Source: Symsagittifera roscoffensis (lineage: Eukaryota; Xenacoelomorpha; Acoela; Convolutidae). Taken from it: a stretch of 64,000 nucleotides of DNA. Below the pieces are notes generated by a model that had not been told where the DNA came from, did not search any database, and was given only the letters and a program-made list of their open reading frames with translations. The DNA lies in NCBI RefSeq assembly GCF_963678635.1, contig NC_087063.1:9706386-9770385 (forward strand), read 5' to 3'. This document shows, piece by piece, positions 1 through 11,218 of this stretch (the first letter of the stretch is position 1; each line of letters opens with the position of its first letter). A program made the translations under genes and the position numbers.

Positions 1-229
1 ATAAACAAAAATCAGAAGTTATACTGATTTCATAGTTAGTAAATTTACAATCAATATAGAAAATTCTAGATCTTACTTCTGCTCTATCGCAATGCTTCTG
101 CTCTATCGCTAAGAAAGATAGAAACCTCATCGTAATTTTTATCCACGACGAAGTGAATTATCTCTACCTTTATCAATTTAGGTAGAAGATCGTTCAGGAG
201 ATTAAAAGTATTATTTTTATTCCTATCAG

Positions 230-1075
230 ATTTTAGCATAGCACAAGCAGGCATTACTGTTTGAGTTTTCTAATTAATTTCATTAATAGATTATGTTCAC
301 TGGGTATATTCAGGGGTGAGTGTGGGTTGCCTCTCTTCCGGTAAATAACATTATTTTTCAGAACATCCCTACCATTATCTCCAAAACAATATAAATTCGC
401 TTAAAAAATTTTCCCATGGTTGACGTTGACATTTTTTTTTATAGTTTGGAATATCAAACGCTACTTTATAAAACTTTTTGTTAATCATAACTGAAAATCA
501 AAGGGGCCCGCATCCGAATTCAGGCGTAAGAAATCGATTATAACAATTTATGATGATTTTTTGACAATTAAAAGTGATTGTAATTTCCAAAACTAGGTGT
601 TTAGAGAAATTTTAATCGATCATATTCGTAATATTTTAGCATATCACAAGCAGGCATTACTGTTTGAGTTTTCTAATTAATTTCATTAATAGATTATGTT
701 CACTGGGTATATTCAGGGGTGAGTGTGGGCTGCCTCTCTTCCGGTAAATAACATTATTTTTCAGAACATCCCCACCATTATCTCCAAAACAATATATATT
801 CGTTTAAAAATTTTTCCCATGGTAATTGACATTCAAAAACAAGTTTTGTAATTTTTTGTTCTCTTGTTGACGCTGACATTTGTTTAATAATTTGGAATAT
901 CAAACGCTACTTTATAAAAACTTTCGTTAATCATAACTGAAAATCAAAGAGGTCCGCATCCGAATTCAGGCTTAAGTAATCGATTATAACAAATTATGAT
1001 GATTTTTTGACAATTATAATTGATTGTAATTTCCAGAACTAGGTGTTTAGAGAATTTTTAATCGATTCTAATCGT
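230..1075. repeat. Tandem duplication, two units of about 410-430 bp
   Basis: Unit 1 (about 230-636) and unit 2 (about 642-1075) share long near-identical blocks, for example GCACAAGCAGGCATTACTGT at about 241 and again near 647, and the stretch after CCCATGG in both. Unit 2 carries about 40 extra bases near 822-866. Both units end in AT-rich sequence with TAATCGATTATAA-type motifs. No coding potential is visible; the nature of the unit is unknown. Confidence 0.8.
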
Positions 1076-1186
1076 GATTTTTTCCAGGAGATTATAATCT
1101 CTTATAATCAATCATAACTGATTATAGTTTATACAAAAACACTTAATTGATTATAAAACAGTTAATCGACTATAATCTTATATTTA

Positions 1187-2156
1187 GCTTTTATTTAGTT
1201 TGTCAAACCAAAACATTATTTGAATTATATCGAATGGGTTTATTTGTTGTCAATAAAACAATCTCTTAAAACGAGATCTCTTGTCCCACTTTGGTTCATC
1301 TGAACACAAAATCTTACCACGAAACAAACGATTCATAGGGATTCTTTCGTATTAATTGAAAAGTTCTCGCGGTAGATGAAAAATAAACCTTCCGAATCAA
1401 TCATAAATCTAATATATTTTGCTGATATTTTCGGGGTTAAAAAAGCTTAAAATGCGCATCATATAACAATTCTAATGGCGGAGAAAGGAAAAAACGTTAT
1501 AAGTTTGAATGATTTGAAAATTTTAAAAACATTTGTTAGCAGTTTTCACAGGAACGAATGTCAACAAAAAGCATAAAATATAGGCAACTCAGTTACAACT
1601 TCGAAGACAAAATGGGCAACCAAAAATTATATTGAATTTTGGTGAAAAACATACGATCAGGAAATTAGGGTTATAATGATGGATTATAATCAATTATAAT
1701 AGATTAAAATGTGTGGTAATTGATTATAAATTGACATCAAAAAGAGAGATTATCATCAATTATTAATCGATTAAAATCACTTTTTTCTCAACTTTAGTAA
1801 GACTGGTACTAAAATCATAACATAATCGATTATTAACTCTAGGGGACTGGAAAAAGAGCCGATACGATACTTCAAGATGCTTTGTTGTAGTTAATCAGAT
1901 TGTTCTGATTTTGGAACATGATTTGTATTTCCAGATTTATGATTGATTCGGAAGGTTTATTTCTCACCTACTGCGGGAACTTTTCAATTAATATGAAAAA
2001 ATCCCTATGAATCGTTTGTTTCGTGGTAAGATTTTGTGTTCAGATGAACAAAAGTGGGACAACAGATCTCGTTTTAAGAGCTTGTTTTATTGACAAAAAA
2101 TTAACCCATTCGATATAATTTAAATAATGTTTTGGTCTGACAAACTAAATAAAAGC
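1187..2156. mobile_element. Foldback/MITE-like element with 224-bp terminal inverted repeats
   Basis: Positions 1187-1410 are the near-perfect reverse complement of 1933-2156; both arms contain, for instance, the block around ACGAAACAAACGATTCATAG. The 520-bp centre is AT-rich, holds TAATCAATTATAATAGATT motifs and contains no ORF, so the element is non-autonomous. A clear target-site duplication was not found. It lies directly downstream (minus strand) of the exon at 2199-2463, so it probably sits in an intron. Confidence 0.75.
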
Positions 2157-2200
2157 AATATTTTACCTCTTGACAAACTAAATCTTGCAATATTTTACCT
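2155..2200 (-). repeat. Tandem duplication containing the splice donor
   Basis: On the minus strand the sequence AGGTAAAATATTGC occurs twice, at 2187-2200 and 2155-2168, each followed by a TTTAGTTTGTCA-like block. The first copy is the apparent 5' splice site of the exon at 2199-2463. The second copy joins the inverted repeat of the foldback element. Confidence 0.6.
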
Positions 2201-2463
2201 TTTGCAAGGGAAGAATCTCTTTCATCCATTTTGTGGTAGTTAGGTAACGGTTTTCGATGGGGAACCCGGCTGGAACGAAGAAGTGAAGGGGTACAATCAT
2301 TGAACTCAAATTGTTTTCTGGGTCCCGCACAAGCTCGAGAGTTCCCCCGTAGCAGTTATTCAAGAAGGCAAAAAATCCAGGTCGTTCTGCAAAGGCGTTA
2401 ACTTGAGCCTCGGCACTATATCTTGTCCAGAACAATTGCCACATTGCTCTCAGCACGCGAGGG
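2199..2463 (-). CDS. Candidate internal exon, unknown protein
   Basis: A minus-strand open frame of about 88 codons is bounded by a plausible acceptor (pyrimidine tract then AAG before 2463) and a donor (AAAAG followed by GTAAAA at 2198). The translation is balanced and non-repetitive (contains FFAFLNNCYGGTLELV and VPLHFFVPAGFPIENRYL), unlike the AT-rich surroundings. If the intron were not removed the frame would meet a stop about five codons later. I do not recognise the family. No other exon of this gene could be placed in the window. It could be host or an element-derived exon. Confidence 0.45.
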
Positions 2464-3139
2464 CTTCAAACAGAAAAAAATTTAATTTTGGCCTTTTTCT
2501 ATTGTAGCCCATTACACTTCACTAACAAAAAGCCACACCACTTTAGTTTTGCTTAACTGGTGGCTATTCTTTAGTGCAGAGGTATAAAGGGAAAAAGTTA
2601 ACTCCCTATTTGCGACCTATTCGAAGTTTCAATTATATTTATCGCTACACGCTTTATACATCTTGCATCGAATACGGTGGTAAAGTATTCAATACCAACC
2701 GATCATATTTCATAGATAAATTCTTAGAGTGAGGAATGCGAATACAGAAAAAGTTGATCTCCAACTAGTCGCGACTCTACTTAACAATCCCCCCTATTGT
2801 ATCTACTAACGAGTCTCCACATCTGAAACAACTATACTTCGCGATAGCTGGAAAGCGACTGTATCGTATGAAAATTGATTAATGATTTTTTAAATACTAT
2901 AAATTGCGGGTAAATGAAATGAAAAAAATATGAAAGAATTAACATGCGTTTTTAATTGAGTTTACATGTGATCAAAACTATTTTTTTAAGCCATTTAAAA
3001 CATGCTTTGCTTGCTCCAACATTGCCGCGAGATGGAGATGAAATTTGGATGCAGTAGAAAGAAAGCGGGTGAGAAATTGTCGGGGAACGTGAAAGTTGTG
3101 GAAAAGGTGACAAGGAGAATTGGGAGTGTCGGATGGTCC
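2464..3139. other. Non-coding stretch, nothing recognised
   Basis: AT-rich sequence between the candidate exon and the 3' part of the left BEL/Pao copy. No ORF, repeat unit or RNA gene is evident; any left-hand LTR of the BEL copy would have to lie here but no matching partner was seen. Confidence 0.4.
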
Positions 3140-3384
3140 TCAGGCGGCTGGAGTTGGTTGATGCAGCCCCTGATCCTTCGGTGAAGAACAGCGATCGAAA
3201 ACATCGTTATAAAAAATGTCGGAAGAATGGGTTTGGAAGAATGATGAGGAAGAGGAGGTGGATGAATGACCATTGTTTCTGACTTTTGTTTTTGTTTTTG
3301 ATCTGTTTTCATCGGCACTTTCCGCAATCATAAAAACGGTCGTGTACTAAGCATCACCTTCCCTCTTTTTGTTCGCACTACCCT

Positions 3385-3591
3385 TTATAGACTATCGTTT
3401 CCGGCACATATTTTCCTCGATTCCAAGTGGCCATGATAAAGGTGGTTATTATCATCAGTTATGTATATTAGATCTCCCTTTTTCAAGTTTTCTTCTTCTA
3501 CATGGTTCTTTTTGCGTTGTTGCTTAGCAGTTTTATTTTCAAAACTTTTTTTCTTCCAGAATTCTGCAATCAGTTTGTGCAGGTAGTTCAA
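3385..3591 (-). pseudogene. BEL/Pao integrase C-terminal module (DUF5641-like) remnant
   Basis: The 68-codon fragment reads NYLHKLIAEFWKK early and LKKGDLIYITDDNN in the middle. This is the layout of the DUF5641 module of Pao integrases: a tryptophan helix that docks the polyprotein, then a 'GDLV-I-DDN' strand. It lies just downstream of the integrase core remnant. A stop follows at 3385, whereas a functional module continues for roughly 40 residues; degraded related sequence continues to about 3140. Confidence 0.6.
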
Positions 3592-3603
3592 TCGTTGTCT
3601 CGG

Positions 3604-3843
3604 TCATTTTTGATATTTAATAATCTCATCAATGGTTGGATCAGCAACAATGGACAATTGAGTTGACTTTAAGCCTTTTAGCAGCATTGATGGAGTGAGC
3701 CGCACAGTGTCTTTGGCATCATCCGAGATCGTTGTGATCTGTCTTGAGTTTTGTACAGCTTCTATCTGACAAAGCACTGTGTACATCTCATCAAGGTGCA
3801 TTTTTCCTCCATTGCCTATTGTCTTGTGATAGAGTAGTTTCAT
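3604..3843 (-). pseudogene. BEL/Pao integrase core remnant
   Basis: The 79-codon fragment contains LDEMYTVLCQIEAVQNSR followed by DAKDTVRLTPSMLLKG. This is the conserved helix after the catalytic glutamate of Pao integrases (Leu-x-Gln-Ile-Glu-x-x-x-Asn-Ser-Arg ... Leu-Thr-Pro). The catalytic D,D,E residues lie upstream and are not in this open piece; the region up to 4.9 kb is heavily broken. Confidence 0.65.
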
Positions 3844-4943
3844 TGACCCAACAGCAGCTTCCCATAGCCCTCTGATGCTTGGATCCCTTGCAGTTATATT
3901 AGTTCATTTGATACTTAAGGCTCCAATTTGATCAGGATGGCTGTCTAAATTCTAAAAGTCTCTTCACTTGAACTAACTCGTTGATTAATCCGATGAAAAT
4001 AGATCGATTATCGAAAAAAAACAGCTTGGGTCAAGTTATGAAACTTCTGACAACCTTCAAGAATTTTCAGTGTTCAAGGCGTTTGAAAGGTCCAAGTAGA
4101 TTGCTTTAGTAAAAAAGCAAATCAAAACTACTAATTAAAACTTGAGTAGATGATCGGCTTCCTTATATTATATTCGTCCGGCTAAGTCGATATCAACATA
4201 GGACAAGGATGATGATAGGTTGAATTTCTCACTAGGGGAATCTCCCATCAGCGGATTCATTGCTCTACTGTCGAACTTGAAGCATGTGATACAGTTGCCT
4301 ATCATTGCTCGCGCCATTGTCTTGACTCCTATGATCCAGAACTGCTGCCGAGTGTGAGCAACAGTTGAATTCAGTCAACAGTGTATTTGAACAATGTAAC
4401 TATGGCGGATCCCAAATCTCGAAAAATGAGTGTTCTGAGGCAAGATCATCTGAAAGTTTGCTTTCTGGTTCAGGCAATCAACAGCTGCGAGCCTTCCATC
4501 AACTTTCAGAAATCCATCAACGTTTATGAATGGATATAGCTCAAGAGGTTTGATTTCCGGCTGATATCTTGTCCGTTTCTGATTGCTTTCATTGCATCGT
4601 CAAAATGCTGCTTCTGAGCGTCTCGTACAACACGGTTTAGTCTTAATTTTTGTGTCTGCATTTTTCTGCAAACAAGAAAGCCCTGAAAACCAAAGCTGCA
4701 AAATTTGAATTCAGCTGCTACTGGTCGCGTTGTATTATCGGCTGGGTTTTGATGAGTCGGAGTGTGTTTCCACTAGTCGGCTGGTAGCATCTGTTGAATT
4801 TTGGAAAAGCAGTTGGCCACAAAAATGGAAAACCTGTTTGCAGTTGATATGATCCAAACAAGAGCTATTAATGAATCACTTCAGGCGCTTGTATCTACCG
4901 TCAATTGTAAAGTCTTGTTTAACTTCAACACATTTTTCAGGAG

Positions 4944-5177
4944 TTAACAGCCCAAAACCATTGAACAAAGCTCATGTTTTATTGGAAAACAAACTGTCTT
5001 CCTTGGTGCGAGTCGTGGCTCAGCGGCTAGCAATGAAGTGAGAATTCCTGCGTCTGAAATTGTTCTTGCACAGATAGCTGCTCCATGAGCCATATCTGAT
5101 GCATTGCAGAAGAGATGATGATCGACTTGCTCAAAACTGTCTTTGGCCAAGTAATGAGGTACTGCCTGGGAAAACAA
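4944..5177 (-). pseudogene. BEL/Pao RNase H remnant
   Basis: The fragment has VDHHLFCNASDMAHGAAI followed by AAEPRLAPRKTV and FPIKHELCSMVLG. This matches the Pao RNase H block that starts with a 'CDAS' motif and continues to 'K-x-(R)-x-AP ... P-x-x-EL'. The catalytic aspartate of CDAS is replaced by asparagine (CNAS), so this copy would be inactive even if the frame were open. The right copy retains the same CNAS block at about 11.93-11.97 kb and then stops. Confidence 0.65.
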
Positions 5178-5699
5178 AAGTCCTAAGCTATCGATCCAGT
5201 GTTGGAATTGGCTCGCTATATGTGCCCCAACATCATCATCATTTCATTTCAAATCCCCGTCCATGTTTTTTGGAAGAGAGTTGTGGACATTACTTTTCAG
5301 GGGTCACTAGTCCAATGTGATCAAAAACTCGTCCCAAGTTCCTATCATCCGGCGAGTGATTGTAGATGTTCCAATTAATTCGTGCAAAGCTAATGAGCAT
5401 TTCTTAATCAATATAGATGGATTTCTGTCTGTCTTTCTTCTGTTTTAGCGCAATTTAGCTGACCAGAAAATGCTGGGTGGAGTCTTGTTTGTGTAGTCTG
5501 CGAATTGATCAATTTAGGGAGAAACCCATGATGTTTTTCATCCGGAAAACTTTTTGGGGCACTATAGAAACGCGTCCTTGCCCTTCTTGTGTTTTAGTCT
5601 TTCAATTTTTTACTTTGAACATTACTGTTGAAGTTGACCACATTATGGTTCCGGTGAAGTCGCCTCGAAACTTGGAAAAAAGTTTTGTAGAGGCATCTG

Positions 5700-7470
5700 G
5701 ATGATTCATAACAGTAGGCCTAGCCAGTGAACTGCGCTGATAGTCGGTTTGCTCTCATCATTTTGGGTTTAAATTCACCTCAAATGTTGAAAAAAAACTG
5801 ACTCCGCAATTATGAAGAATGCGATTGTTATAATTTGATTGCTCTGTGTTTTTTTTTGATTTTCAGCGCTTTTCAAGCGTCCGGAATTGAGTTTGATTTG
5901 GGACTTCGTGAAATCTGTCTTCTAAATACTTCGGTCGTTGGCAAAACTTCGATCATTTTTTGGGTTTAAGTTGGCCTCAAAAATTGAAAAAAGTAAACTG
6001 ACTCCGCAATTTTGATGAATGCGACTGTCATAGTTTGGTTGCTCTGTGTTTTTTGTTTTTCAGCGCTTTTGAAGCGTCCGGAATTGAGTTTGATTTGGGA
6101 CTTCGTGAAATCTGACTTTGGTCATTGGCAAAACTATAGCCGAGTCATCTGCAGAGGTCCGAATGCAACATGTCCTGACTTCCAGAGGTTCCTTTCTCCT
6201 TGTCATCTGGGGGGCTGATGTTGGCCACTTTTTTGACTTTTCCGGCAACGACTGGAATTGTATGAAAATCAACATTCGAGACTTTTGGGACTTGATAAGG
6301 TTTGTGGTGCCCTGGAGCATGCCATTAGGCTTCACTGAATCCAATTTACCCATAAACCGGTCCTGGAAACAATCAGAACTGAATGCCAATCGAGCCCAAG
6401 AGCTTTGACGGTTTGGTCATTTTCTTCTCTTAACTCTTTCTTTTCATGCAAGTTGTTGGGCATGACGTTCATGATAATCTTGTTGTTGCTTGACCTCTTC
6501 CCAATGTCTAGGCAGGCTTTGTCCAGAGTGTATGTGAGTCTCAAGTGCATTCTTATTGCTTGTTCTTCAGTATCTGCACCACAAATGTAGTTGACCACGT
6601 AGAAGGACTCGAGAATTGCTGTTTTTTTCCTGTTCATCATCTGTTGTGTCGGCAGTGTCTGAAAGGACTCGTATGGCATCGACTCGTCTTGAAGCTATAT
6701 CGCAGAAGGCAGGAGTCATCCGGTACTTCTCAAATATTTACTCTTCTTCTGTTCTCCAGTAGAGCTGATGTACATTTCTGTATTTGGGGTGTTGTTTGAA
6801 TTCCTGTACACCTCGGTGATGCCACCAGATAGTGCAGTTTTGTAGAATCGGACTCGGACAAGGATATTGAAGAGGTTTGGTTGCTGCTTGGAACCAACCA
6901 GCAGGAACTGTTCAATGAATTTCCATTTGAAATTGGAGCTGATCCGTTGAAAACGTCTCTGCACTTTGTTGTTGTTGAATTCGACTTCCAAACTGCATGA
7001 TAAGGCATGATGAAGCTTTTCCCGACTGGCAGAAACTGAAACAACATAGGTATTTTCTCGATATTGCCAGTGTCAATCATCTCTTTGAAGAAGTCGATGT
7101 ATTGGCCCTTGGCTTTACGATTCGTCATTAGAAATGAAATGCGGAAAGCGTTGCAAGCTGAGTGACTAGTATCGGGCAACCATTCATGGTTGATTTCGTC
7201 AAAGATCCCCTATGATTTGATTATTGGCACTCTTACCTTAGCTCGTCCATCTGGGCCATACGTCGTAGTCTGATGGAATTGTCGGATACACTCAAGCTCG
7301 TTGGATGGTTGTTGGGAACCTTGAGATGCAGGAATATCTTAAATTTCTTAGAATCTGTCAAATGTGGTAGACTGGTTGTCAATAAAGTTGATTCCTTATA
7401 GTTTCGAGTGTCTTTGTGTTGTGACTCTGTGATCGGAATCAGCGACACGTGAGAATGTCCAACCAAGGAC
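5700..7470 (-). pseudogene. BEL/Pao reverse transcriptase remnant
   Basis: Several overlapping minus-strand fragments cover a Pao reverse transcriptase. The block SFYVVNYICGADTEEQAI corresponds to the family's catalytic 'FYVDD-x-x-SGADT-EEA' motif. Here the two catalytic aspartates read V-N (codons GTC AAC at 6590-6595), so polymerase activity is lost. Downstream, KALGLDWHS matches the conserved 'LGL-W' strand. Frames change at least four times. The right copy at 10.3-11.2 kb is the mirror image. Confidence 0.65.
5745..6130. repeat. Tandem duplication inside the left BEL copy
   Basis: Two adjacent units of about 190 bp share ACTGACTCCGCAATT, then GCGACTGT/GCGATTGT, then CCGGAATTGAGTTTGATTTG. 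The right copy has the corresponding segment once (about 11.1-11.3 kb). The duplication therefore arose in the left copy after the two copies diverged. Confidence 0.7.
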
Positions 7471-7478
7471 TGTTTCGG

Positions 7479-7864
7479 TTAGCGTATATTTCTTTTCTTG
7501 ACATTCCCGGAATTCATTATGTGTGGGTAGACGGACTGTCCAAGCTGGAGATCGCTTGTGCTGGGCTTTTCGAGGGCTGTAGTTGCTAAACTGTAGTTAC
7601 TGACCTTTCCTTTCGTAGGTATGGGGCCACGATTTGTGAGTTTGGATGCTCGTAATCCGTGATGTTTTCCAACACCATACAAAAAATTTTGAAATTGTTA
7701 CCAGACTTATGTATAAGATTGAGATTCATCCGACAATGGGTTGACATAGTTTTCTTCTGGTTCACTCCAATTATATGATCTTGAGCCTCTGATCTCCGTT
7801 GGTTTGGTGACAAGCTGGTGCACGGCCTATAGGTTGATGACGTTTGTCTGAGTACAAATGTCAA
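7479..7864 (-). pseudogene. BEL/Pao protease-region remnant
   Basis: Overlapping fragments contain CMVLENITDYEHPNSQI and the 'KPSTSDLQLGQSV' block, the layout of the segment after the Pao protease active site (a strand, then 'P-S-x-x-D-L-L-L-G-x-x-V'). The equivalent right-copy fragment is more complete (9546-10004). The expected active-site D-S/T-G reads D-I-C in both copies where VDICTQTN can be read. Confidence 0.55.
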
Positions 7865-8232
7865 CGCGCGCCCTCAAAAGATGAACTCGACTGTTCTGTG
7901 ATTGAACTTTGACGTTTTTTGTTGGAAGAAATGTGATAGTTTCAACACAGTTGATTTGAAGTGCGTCCATTGTCGCTGTGAGATGAGAACTGGGCTGACT
8001 AGAATTGCCATGATGAGTTGTACGATACTTTTTTTGATATGACTTGCACAGTGATGTTGAAGGACAATGCTAGATGCCGTGAGAGGCAGACAGTAATTTG
8101 AAGCACATCCTGTTGCTGGTCAGTAAGTTCTTTCTTTCTGGTGTTGTAATCAATCCGTATCGGGCACGCTTTCATCTTGGATTTCGCTCTTGGCAAGTTT
8201 GACTGTGGTTAAGGGAAGCCATCCTGATGACA

Positions 8233-8528
8233 TCAGTTCTTTTCTGTGAAGATCATCTGCTGCTCACGCTCTGGCTTGTGGGGTCTTGAATGAGATTCTT
8301 CAACAACGTCTATAGACCTGATTCTTTTGTCTAAGAACACCGTGAGTCGATCAAAGTCAAGAGCTTCATTCCCATCGTTTGCAGTTTCCCATACCTTCTG
8401 AGATTCTGGATCGAGATTCTCGCAGAAAAGGAAGAGCGACAAATCGTTTTCGACTGACCTTCCGAGTGCCTTGATGGACTGCGAAGCCTCTCTGAAGCCT
8501 GAGTGTAGCTGACGAAGCTGACACACAT
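8233..8528 (-). pseudogene. BEL/Pao gag (DUF1759-like) remnant
   Basis: The 97-codon fragment contains REASQSIKALGRSVEND, then LFLFCENLDPESQKVWE and DFDRLTVFLDKRIRSIDV. This is the signature of the Pao Gag/DUF1759 domain: a helix with 'LKALG', then 'LDPETRxxWE', then 'LxxFLxxRxxxL'. It sits upstream of the protease as expected. The N-terminal part up to about 8830 is broken by stops. The right copy lacks this domain. Confidence 0.65.
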
Positions 8529-8830
8529 TCTTCGTTCGAACTACAGTGAATCCGTGAATCCGTGAATTCGTGACGAAGGAAGACTCGATCGTTGTTGTGT
8601 CACTGCTCTAGCATTTGAAGCGCTATCTCGTTGTTGCTTTCTGTCGTCTACAAGTTCACGATGAGCTCATATGATGCGGCTATCCTTATCTTTGCGACTT
8701 GTAGAGTTTGACGAGCAGTCTTCTGTGTAGTCTGACATTGATCGAATACTTGATCGTATTCTCCCTGATCAATGATAGAGTTGAGGATTGAAGCAAGCAA
8801 TGCTCAAACTCAGTTGCTTCATCGCTCAGC

Positions 8831-9228
8831 TCATCTTGGTTTTAATTTAGGTTGGCACAAATGTCGCTGACTTGAGAAATTTGCCGTTTCAGAAAAATGT
8901 AAGTTTTTCTTCTATTTCTTATTTGAAATTTGAAAAATTGAGTCGGATATTTTGACGGGTATAAAGTCAAGTATTTTTTTCTAAAAAGTAACCTATGTTA
9001 GTTTCAGTTTTTAAGGTTTTTTTGACACCTTGTAGGTGCATGAGTGTTATTGGTCCAAGGCTTGGGCTAGTTTTTTAAACAATTTCAGTCTAAACAAAGT
9101 CCTTTTCAGCACTTTACCGTTTTTTCTCGGCCAATTGGTTCGTTCAGCTTCTTAGTCCAAATTATATCGGAGCGGAGATACAACAACGACCGATTCTTCC
9201 TTCGAAAGCTTTTGTCACGAATTCAATA
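8831..9228. other. Spacer between the two inverted BEL copies
   Basis: About 400 bp of AT-rich sequence separates the copies. No LTR-like repeated ends, ORF or terminal motif could be recognised. Similarity between the arms begins at GCGTGCCCGATAC (near 9229 on plus, near 8175 on minus), so the left copy extends further into gag than the right. Confidence 0.4.
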
Positions 9229-9545
9229 TGGCAGCGTGCCCGATACAGATTGATAGCAACATCAGAAAGAAAAAAAATACTGACCACCAACAGGATGTGC
9301 TTCAATTGCTTGTCTGCCAGCCAGGGCATCTGGCAATATCCTTCAATGTCACTGTGCAAGACATAGCAAAAAAAGTATCTTACAACTCATCATGGCAATT
9401 CTAGTCAGCCCAGTCCTCATCTCACAGAGACAATGGACGCACTTCAAATCAACCGTACTGAAACTATCACAGTTCTTCCAACCGTAAACGTCAGAGTTCA
9501 ATCTCAGAACAGTCGAGTTCTTCTTTTGAGGGCGCGCGTTGACAT

Positions 9546-10004
9546 TTGTACTCAGACAAACGTCATCATGCTCCAGTTTGCATAATTGTAGTGAACCAGA
9601 AGAAAGCTACGTCTACCCATGTTCGAATGAATCTCACAATTCTACCAAATTCTGGTAACAATTTCAATGTCGTTTGTATGGTGTTGGAAAACATCACAGA
9701 TTACAAGCATCCAAACACACAAATTGCAGCCACACTCCTACGAAAGGTCAGCAACTACAACTTAGCAACTGCATTCTTCGACAAGCCCAGCAAAAAAGAT
9801 CTCCTGCTGGGACAGTCCGTCGACACACACCAAATGAAGTCTCGGAATGACAAGGAAAAAAATATACTGCTAACCGAAACAGATCTTGGTTGGACATTCT
9901 CACGTGTCGCTGATACCGATCACACAGTCACCTCACGAAAACACTCGGCACGATATGGAATCAACTTTCTTGACAGCCAGTCCACCACTTTTAACAGATT
10001 CTAA
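9546..10004 (+). pseudogene. BEL/Pao protease-region remnant, right copy
   Basis: The longest open piece of the right copy (152 codons) contains MVLENITDYKHPNTQI, ATAFFDKPSKKDLLLGQSV and LTETDLGWTFSRV. The last is the conserved end of the Pao protease domain ('T-x-LGW-x-x-G'). The DICTQTN segment at the usual active site is just upstream in another frame. After 10004 a frameshift leads into a short 77-codon piece and then the reverse transcriptase remnant. Confidence 0.6.
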
Positions 10005-10291
10005 GAAAATTAAGATATTCCTCCATCTCCGGGTTCCCAACACCCATCCAACGAGCTTGAGTGTATCCGACTATTCCATCAGACTACGACGTACGGCCCA
10101 GACGGAAGAGCTGTGGTGAGAATGCCAATCATCAAATTATAGGGGATCTATGATGAAATCAACCATGAATGGTTGCCCGATACTGGTCAATTGGATTGCA
10201 ATGCTTTCCGGCAATTCATTTCTAATCACCAATCGTGAAGCCAAGGACCAGTAAAACGACTTCTTCGATGAGATGATAGACACTGGCCATA

Positions 10292-11218
10292 TTGAGAAGG
10301 TACCTGTGTCAATTAAATTTCTGCAAGTCAGGAAGTGCTTCATCATGCCTCATCATGCAGTTTGGAAGTCAATTCAACAACAACAAAGTGCAGCGATGTT
10401 TTCAACGGATCAGCTCCAATTTCAAATGGAAAGTCATTGAAAGATTGTCTGCTGGTTGGTTCCAAGCAGCAACCAGACCTCTTCAAAATTTTGTCCGGTT
10501 CCGATTCTACAAATTTGCACTATCTGGTGACATCACCGAGACGTACAGGCAAATAAAACTACACCCCAAATACAGAAATCTACATCAGCTCTACTGGAGA
10601 AGAGAAGAAGAGTAAGCTTTCGAAAAGTACCGGATGACTTGTGCTATCTACGCCATACGAGTCCTTTCAGACTCCGCCGACACAATAGATGATGAAACGA
10701 AAAAACTAGCAATTCGCGAGCCCTTCTACGGTGCATATACTGAAGAACAAGCCAACAGAATGCGCCAGAGACTCACATAAACTCTGGAGAAAGCCTGTCT
10801 AGACATTAGGAAGTAGTCAAGCAACAACAAGTTTTTCATGAACATTATACCCGACAATGTGCATGCTAAGAAAGAGTTAACAAATGACCAAACCGTCAAA
10901 ACTCTTGGGCTCGATTTGTATTCAGTTTCTGATTGTTTCCAGGACCAGTGTATGGGTAAATTGGATTCCGTGAAGCCTAAAGGCATGCCACAAGGTATCA
11001 CAAACCATATCAAGTCAAAAAAAATCTGGAATGTTGATTTTTATAAAATTCTAGTTGTTGCCGGAAAAGCTTGCAACTTCAGCCCCCCAGATGACAAGGA
11101 AAAACTTCAGCAGATACCCGATGATTCGGAAATAGTTTTGCCAATGACCAAACTATTTATTGACAGATTTCACGAGTTCCCAAACCAAATTCAATTCCGG
11201 ATGCTTGAAAAGCGCTAA
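10292..11218 (+). pseudogene. BEL/Pao reverse transcriptase remnant, right copy
   Basis: Fragments NFVRFRFYKFALSGDI and GDITETYRQIKLHPKYRN match the 'FR-x-x-x-ALxGDIxxMFxQI' motif A region of Pao reverse transcriptases. At about 10721-10745 the open reading passes straight from FY to TEEQANRM, so the YVDD box is deleted. In-frame stops (for example about 10780 and 10817) separate it from the 126-codon piece ending at 11218. Confidence 0.6.

Larger units (their letters stand above)
3140..8830 (-). mobile_element. Degraded BEL/Pao retrotransposon, left copy
   Basis: Minus-strand fragments occur in the order expected for Pao elements: gag (8233-8528), protease (7479-7864), reverse transcriptase (about 5.7-7.5 kb), RNase H (4944-5177), integrase (3604-3843) and the C-terminal DUF5641-like module (3385-3591). 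Every domain is cut by stops and frameshifts, so this is an old dead copy. LTRs could not be recognised at either end, so the limits are approximate. The segment from about 5.09 to 8.18 kb is mirrored by the right copy. Confidence 0.75.
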
